Assembly (NCBI GenBank): GCA_026260175.1
Contig: JAKCWW010005242.1
Coordinates: forward strand, 1 to 32,103
DNA length: 32,103 nucleotides
DNA from: Reticulitermes lucifugus
Lineage: Eukaryota; Arthropoda; Insecta; Blattodea; Rhinotermitidae
Direction: 5' to 3'
In this document: in pieces, positions 30,845 through 32,103 of the stretch
Position numbering within the stretch: the stretch's first letter is position 1
Layout of the letters: each line of letters starts with the position of its first letter
Notes under the pieces: generated by a model
The model's input: the letters and a program-made list of their open reading frames with translations, nothing else
Databases searched by the model: none
What the model was told of the DNA's origin: nothing
Program-made: the position numbers and the translations under genes

Positions 30845-31095
30845 GAGGACGTATGGAAGAGTGGAAGTGCAACTCCACTCATTCTTGGCCGTAATACTAG
30901 ATGGAGTTTATTGGTCAGCTTAACGCCCCAGCCGCTTCATCCCGATGAAAAATCTTCGGTACCCGTTGGATAGGAACTTGGGTGGGTCCTAGAGTCGATC
31001 TGGACGTTGTGGAAAAGAGACAATCTAACTCCAGTTTCTCGTTTACTCAGCCCTTAGCTTTGTCACAATACGGACTGAAATATTCGGACTCCAGC
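30845..31095 (-). repeat. tRNA-derived SINE, family S4, copy 4
   Basis: The plus strand shows AACTCCACTCATTCTTGG, GATGGAGTTTATTGGTCAGC, CCCCAGCCGCTTCATCCC, GAGTCGATCTGGACGTTGTG and AGCCCTTAGCTTTGTCACAA. All are in the order of copies at 2990, 7470 and 9185. The tRNA-like head at the high-coordinate end is recognisable but worn (CAATACGGACTGAAATATTC). Confidence 0.8.
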
Positions 31096-31099
31096 AGCG

Positions 31100-31445
31100 T
31101 AATTGATATTCTGAAAATGAAGTGATGTATGTAGTACTGTTGGGTTAAGTTCCGTAGTTTGATTTTTTAAATTAATATCATAACATTTTATCATTATGCT
31201 TTTATTTTCTTCACTGTTTGTCTACGTGTCCCAGTTTCAGTATATCTTCTTCAGGAAAAGGCTTTAACATTCACCACCACTGAATTTGACCACGGAATGC
31301 GTTTATGTGTTGTATATGATTCTCAGAATACCTTGTGATTACTGTCTAACAGCGATAACCTGGTTGGTCTTTGCAGTGAAGGCGCAGTATGTTTCCTGTA
31401 AAGTAGGACTGACTCTTTAAGTACTAAGTAGATGCATTTCTCGCT
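31100..31445. other. No recognisable feature
   Basis: AT-rich DNA, with no repeat or coding signature seen. Confidence 0.5.
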
Positions 31446-31447
31446 TC

Positions 31448-31500
31448 ACACGCGTAAAGCTGTTTACGCGTGTATGTAATTTTTTGCTCCGGAAGGAGCA
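31448..31500. other. Two adjacent perfect hairpins
   Basis: ACACGCGTAAA (31448-31458) and TTTACGCGTGT (31463-31473) form an 11-bp stem with a 4-nt loop. Eleven bases later TGCTCC (31485-31490) and GGAGCA (31495-31500) form a 6-bp stem with a GGAA loop, which fits the stable GNRA class if transcribed from the plus strand. No known RNA family was recognised. Confidence 0.6.
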
Positions 31501-31504
31501 TTGA

Positions 31505-32103
31505 CACTAAAACATCCAGGGACGAAAGAGTGACTTCTCTAACAAATCAGCGTTATGTCAGCTCTGTGGTATTAATTTGAATGCATGTTCTCGTGTGCAA
31601 AAGCTTTTTCAGAAATATCACATTGTAATATTCATGTGTCAGCCCTGTTATTGGACAGCATCTATATGACGGCCATGTTTGCCCCCATTTTAGGTTCAAT
31701 CCCTTTATATATTTACTAATTTTGTAGGAGGCGTCTCTCTACACGAGCGAATGCAGTGAGAAACTAAAATGTTTACGTCGACAAATAAACCATTAGTTAC
31801 AATAAGGGTTTTGAGGTCTTTTTATTGATGATAATACAAAAAAGCGTCAGAATTTCTTCCCGGGGACTTAAGAATATGGGGAGTTTAATTTGTAAAGCAA
31901 ATACCATACCTCATTTTGCTGTGTGCGAGGTAACTTACAATTGATATCGTTGACTTCAACAGTCAATTGGTGGCATGAGAGTTTATTTTCACATGTTCAA
32001 TTGGTATGCTCTTAAAGTATGGCTGCATTATGTGTTCTGCAATGGTGTTCTAATGTGTGTACTTGTATTTACTGTATGTATTGTTTTGTAATTGTGTATA
32101 GTT
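31505..32103. other. No recognisable feature to window end
   Basis: AT-rich DNA without a recognisable gene, repeat or structure. Confidence 0.5.

Noticed and set aside
1..32103. CRISPR array, prokaryotic operon or viral genome
   Set aside because: No regularly spaced direct repeats, no long frames or ribosome-binding sites, and abundant eukaryotic SINE and transposon remnants.

Overview
The window looks like non-coding, repeat-dominated nuclear DNA from an arthropod, most likely a cockroach or termite (Blattodea). The placement is inference. It rests on recalled resemblance of several dispersed repeats to cockroach/termite repeats, on tRNA-derived SINEs of at least four families, and on decayed Tigger/pogo, Tc1/mariner and APE-type LINE sequences. 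I see no intact host gene, no convincing host exon, no rRNA, no functional tRNA, no operon and no CRISPR array. Open frames are 60-130 codons at most and, where recognisable, are relics of mobile elements.

Layout. 1-3.2 kb: a dispersed repeat called R1 here (1-125 minus, 1027-1250 plus), an inverted-repeat element (1661-2138) whose right arm carries a near-complete hammerhead ribozyme motif, and two SINEs (2529-2770 plus, 2990-3216 minus). 3.2-10 kb: mostly featureless AT-rich DNA with SINEs at 5241, 7470 (minus), 7941 and 9185 (minus), and a ribozyme-like motif at 6361-6400. 10-16.4 kb: R1 copies at 10035, 12945, 13650 and 14450, a SINE at 13186, and a 144-bp near-perfect palindrome at 14787-14930. 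16.4-21 kb: a 5' LINE fragment with a broken endonuclease (16405-17165, minus), a second hammerhead-type motif (18427-18459), a foldback at 18699-18762 and a 235-bp foldback at 20744-20978. 23-25.3 kb: a Tigger/pogo element (22993-24139) with flanking TA dinucleotides, a frameshifted transposase N-terminus and a nested palindromic insertion, then a SINE and a 330-bp inverted-repeat element (24953-25282) holding a third hammerhead remnant. 26-32.1 kb: a mariner-like transposase pseudogene (26255-26825, minus), a SINE (27505), a palindromic repeat (28366-28520), another ribozyme-like motif (29770-29797) and a SINE (30845-31095, minus).

The unifying observation is a recurring motif, CTGATGA-like, then a hairpin, then GAAAC. 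It occurs at least seven times, usually within or beside long inverted repeats. In its best copy it folds as a minimal type I hammerhead ribozyme, as known from Penelope-like retroelements. A second genome-scale signal is over-representation of the palindrome TAGGCCTA (7 exact copies against roughly 0.4 expected).
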